DNA from: Alphaproteobacteria bacterium
GTDB taxonomy: Bacteria; Pseudomonadota; Alphaproteobacteria; Micropepsales; Micropepsaceae
Direction: 5' to 3'
NCBI GenBank assembly: GCA_016792565.1
Contig: JAEUMK010000035.1
Coordinates: forward strand, 1-35,920
DNA: 35,920 nt
Below the pieces are notes generated by a model. That model did not search any database. It was not told where the DNA came from and worked only from the letters and a program-made list of their open reading frames with translations. A program made the translations under genes and the position numbers. This document shows positions 35,549 to 35,920 of the stretch, in pieces. How positions within the stretch are numbered: position 1 is the first letter of the stretch; each line of letters opens with the position of its first letter.

Positions 35549-35825
35549 TGGAATTCGGCTGTAGAACTTTGAAACGTCTGGACTTTTTCCCGATCTGTGG
35601 ACGCAACTGTGCAACTATACAGTAAACAATTGGTAAAAACCGGAACATCGCAAGAACATCTGTGCATACATCTGTTGATACCCCGGAATACCGGCCTCAG
35701 GCGCCCGATTTCCCCGCCCCGCCCTGCACGGCCCGCATGCCCGGCCGGGCCCGCTCCGCCCTGTGAAGAACTCTGTGGAGCCTCGCCGAAGGGCCGGCGG
35801 TGTGGGCTGGCGATGTCGAAAATGC

Positions 35826-35920
35826 GTCAGATGGCCTGTAAGCCGGGTTCTGTCCCCCGCTTGCGCGGATGGATGACCATTCCTCTGGGACGTCCGTTAC
35901 CGGACGCCTCGCGCGACCAA
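35826..35920 (-). ncRNA. rnpB: RNase P RNA, 3' end (truncated by window edge)
   Basis: Read on the minus strand the sequence contains CCAGAGGAATGGTCATCC and later ACAGAACCCGGCTTACAGG, the conserved 3' part of bacterial type A RNase P RNA. It continues to GCCATCTGA, close to the usual mature 3' end. The 5' part lies beyond the window. RNase P RNA is the catalytic subunit that trims tRNA 5' ends. The exact 3' end is approximate by a few bases. It is on the same strand as mraZ and upstream of it. Confidence 0.9.

Larger units (their letters stand above)
35392..35825 (-). other. mraZ leader and promoter region
   Basis: This non-coding stretch of about 430 bp separates the end of rnpB from mraZ. 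It holds the three MraZ-type repeats (35508-35532), a candidate promoter (35519-35548), an AT-rich island around 35570-35690 with a second TATAGT -10 candidate near 35615-35620, and a TTTA-N7-TTTA motif (35623-35637). The part from 35690 to 35800 is GC-rich, and I see no gene or clear structure in it. The dcw transcript probably starts here, unless rnpB transcription reads through. Confidence 0.6.

Noticed and set aside
35580-35690. Possible DnaA boxes (TGTGCATAC, TGTTGATAC) and a replication origin upstream of mraZ
   Set aside because: Each differs from the consensus at two positions. There are too few of them, and no dnaA, parA or gidA-type context is nearby.

Overview
The window is very GC-rich and gene-dense. 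It most likely comes from an alphaproteobacterial chromosome. The reasons are the complete dcw (division and cell wall) cluster in alphaproteobacterial order running into lpxC, an FtsZ with a long Ala/Pro linker and an [10 protein letters not shown] tail, a murE/murF/ddl set of Gram-negative meso-DAP type, and a type A RNase P RNA end just before mraZ. Genus cannot be fixed from the sequence alone; an order such as Hyphomicrobiales would fit but is inference.

Left part (1-10.7 kb) is mixed housekeeping and accessory DNA. A SAM methyltransferase (minus) is followed, after its stop, by a tiny cytochrome-P450-like tail. Then come a secreted protein of unknown function, a UvrD/PcrA helicase (plus), a convergent BrnT-BrnA toxin-antitoxin pair (minus) with a 16-bp palindrome at its promoter, and prmA. 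Next are two adjacent four-helix membrane proteins that look like diverged tandem copies. A tightly spaced plus-strand operon follows: aminopeptidase P, glyoxalase-like protein, low-molecular-weight phosphatase-like protein and alpha/beta hydrolase.

Right part (10.7-35.9 kb) is entirely minus strand. In transcription order it reads rnpB (3' end only, cut by the window edge), mraZ, rsmH, ftsL, ftsI, murE, murF, mraY, murD, ftsW, murG, murC, murB, ddl, ftsQ, ftsA, ftsZ, a strong intrinsic terminator, lpxC, bamD, recN, ligA. The enzymes convert UDP-MurNAc precursors into lipid II (MurB to MurF, Ddl, MraY, MurG). FtsW and FtsI polymerise and cross-link septal wall, and FtsQ, FtsL, FtsA and FtsZ build the divisome. 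LpxC (lipid A), BamD (outer-membrane protein assembly), RecN and LigA (DNA repair and replication) follow. Nine of the fifteen junctions from mraZ to ftsZ are 4-nt NTGA overlaps. Upstream of mraZ lie three exactly spaced TGGGN repeats that match the described MraZ operator.

I see no clearly new multigene system. The points most worth a second look are an in-frame, low-complexity, A8-containing insertion in murD, the duplicated membrane-protein pair, the MraZ operator geometry, the BrnTA palindrome and two families of intergenic inverted repeats. No tRNA genes, insertion sequences or CRISPR arrays were seen.
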